A stretch of 23,587 nt of DNA from the NCBI GenBank assembly GCA_035504095.1, contig DATJSN010000105.1, positions 1-23,587 of the forward strand, given 5' to 3'. The notes below the pieces were generated by a model. It saw only the letters and a program-made list of their open reading frames with translations, did not search any database and was not told where the DNA came from. The translations under genes and the position numbers were made by a program. This DNA comes from DATJSN01 sp035504095 (GTDB taxonomy: Bacteria > Planctomycetota > Phycisphaerae > WQYP01). This document shows positions 23,361-23,587 of this stretch, in pieces. Numbering within the stretch: the first letter of the stretch is position 1; each line of letters opens with the position of its first letter.

Positions 23361-23390
23361 CAATCTGAACACCGAAAACTGCAATCTGAA
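23361..23390. repeat. R3-family repeat with a 21-bp period
   Basis: CAATCTGAA occurs at 23361-23369 and 23382-23390. The first 21-bp unit matches the one at 3910-3930 at 19 of 21 positions. Confidence 0.6.
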
Positions 23391-23394
23391 AACC

Positions 23395-23472
23395 GCGGCG
23401 CAGCCGCTTTGCTCTCTTGTTCACCTGTTTTAAATTCACCTGCTCTCGGCGCGGCTACGCCGCGCCGCTCTC
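23395..23472. repeat. Two GC-rich hairpins associated with GCTCTC direct repeats
   Basis: GCGGC-GCA-GCCGC (23395-23407) is followed by ttt and GCTCTC (23411-23416). GGCGCGGC-TAC-GCCGCGCC (23448-23466) is bordered exactly on both sides by GCTCTC (23442-23447 and 23467-23472). No T-run follows either hairpin. Confidence 0.6.
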
Positions 23473-23587
23473 AGTGGCAAAAAATCTTCATGTTCATACC
23501 AATTACCGTTGATACAGGTTTGCAAAGGGCTAAACCTGGGGTGAAAATAACAAACAATTTTTACGGCGGCCGTGCGTTCAAAGTTAT

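Larger units (their letters stand above)
23273..23587. other. Gene-free right end filled with mixed repeats and hairpins
   Basis: No gene is seen in these 315 bp. From left to right it holds an R2 unit, an R1-type block (ctctgcgtcccc, cttcgcgtctttgcgg, ctctctgtggcaaa; about 23291-23360), an R3 block, two GC hairpins near gctctc motifs, and about 100 bp with nothing recognisable before the edge. Confidence 0.6.

Overview
The window looks like a chromosomal segment of a Gram-negative-type environmental bacterium, most likely a planctomycete (Phycisphaerae-like). This rests on style: exported WD40, Sel1 and Lon-like proteins with signal peptides, many solitary genes on both strands, an Obg without a recognisable C-terminal OCT domain, and wide intergenic gaps filled with degenerate short repeats. 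No rRNA, ribosomal-protein or tRNA marker is present, so the taxonomic call is an inference.

Left region (1-6400, all minus strand): three tandem paralogous genes for exported proteins. Each has a signal peptide and a WD40 beta-propeller. The two complete copies continue through a Pro-rich linker into a Lon-type (S16) protease domain with an intact Ser-Lys dyad and no AAA+ ATPase, then a helical tail. The third copy runs off the left edge. The middle copy carries two propellers. Each gene is preceded by the same duplicated promoter cassette. This is the most unusual system in the window.

Centre (6400-14700): a GNAT acetyltransferase and NAD-dependent DNA ligase (ligA), a vapBC-type toxin-antitoxin pair, an exported Sel1-repeat protein, S-adenosylmethionine synthetase (metK), the GTPase Obg and type III pantothenate kinase (coaX). 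metK and obg are divergent; obg and coaX run in tandem.

Right (14700-23587): an exported Pro/Tyr/Gly-rich low-complexity protein with a clear terminator and promoter; a MarR regulator divergent from a fused indolepyruvate:ferredoxin oxidoreductase; an MFS-acyltransferase (PlsC) fusion probably used in lysophospholipid uptake and reacylation; and a coiled-coil protein with a C-terminal membrane anchor.

The intergenic gaps carry at least three families of degenerate repeats, named here R1 (accacgga/cacagag type), R2 (tagggaataggga type) and R3 (caatctgaacaccgaaaactg type). R2 sits directly on gene 3' ends and supplies the TAG stop codon of three separate genes. The window shows no CRISPR array, transposase, tRNA or riboswitch.
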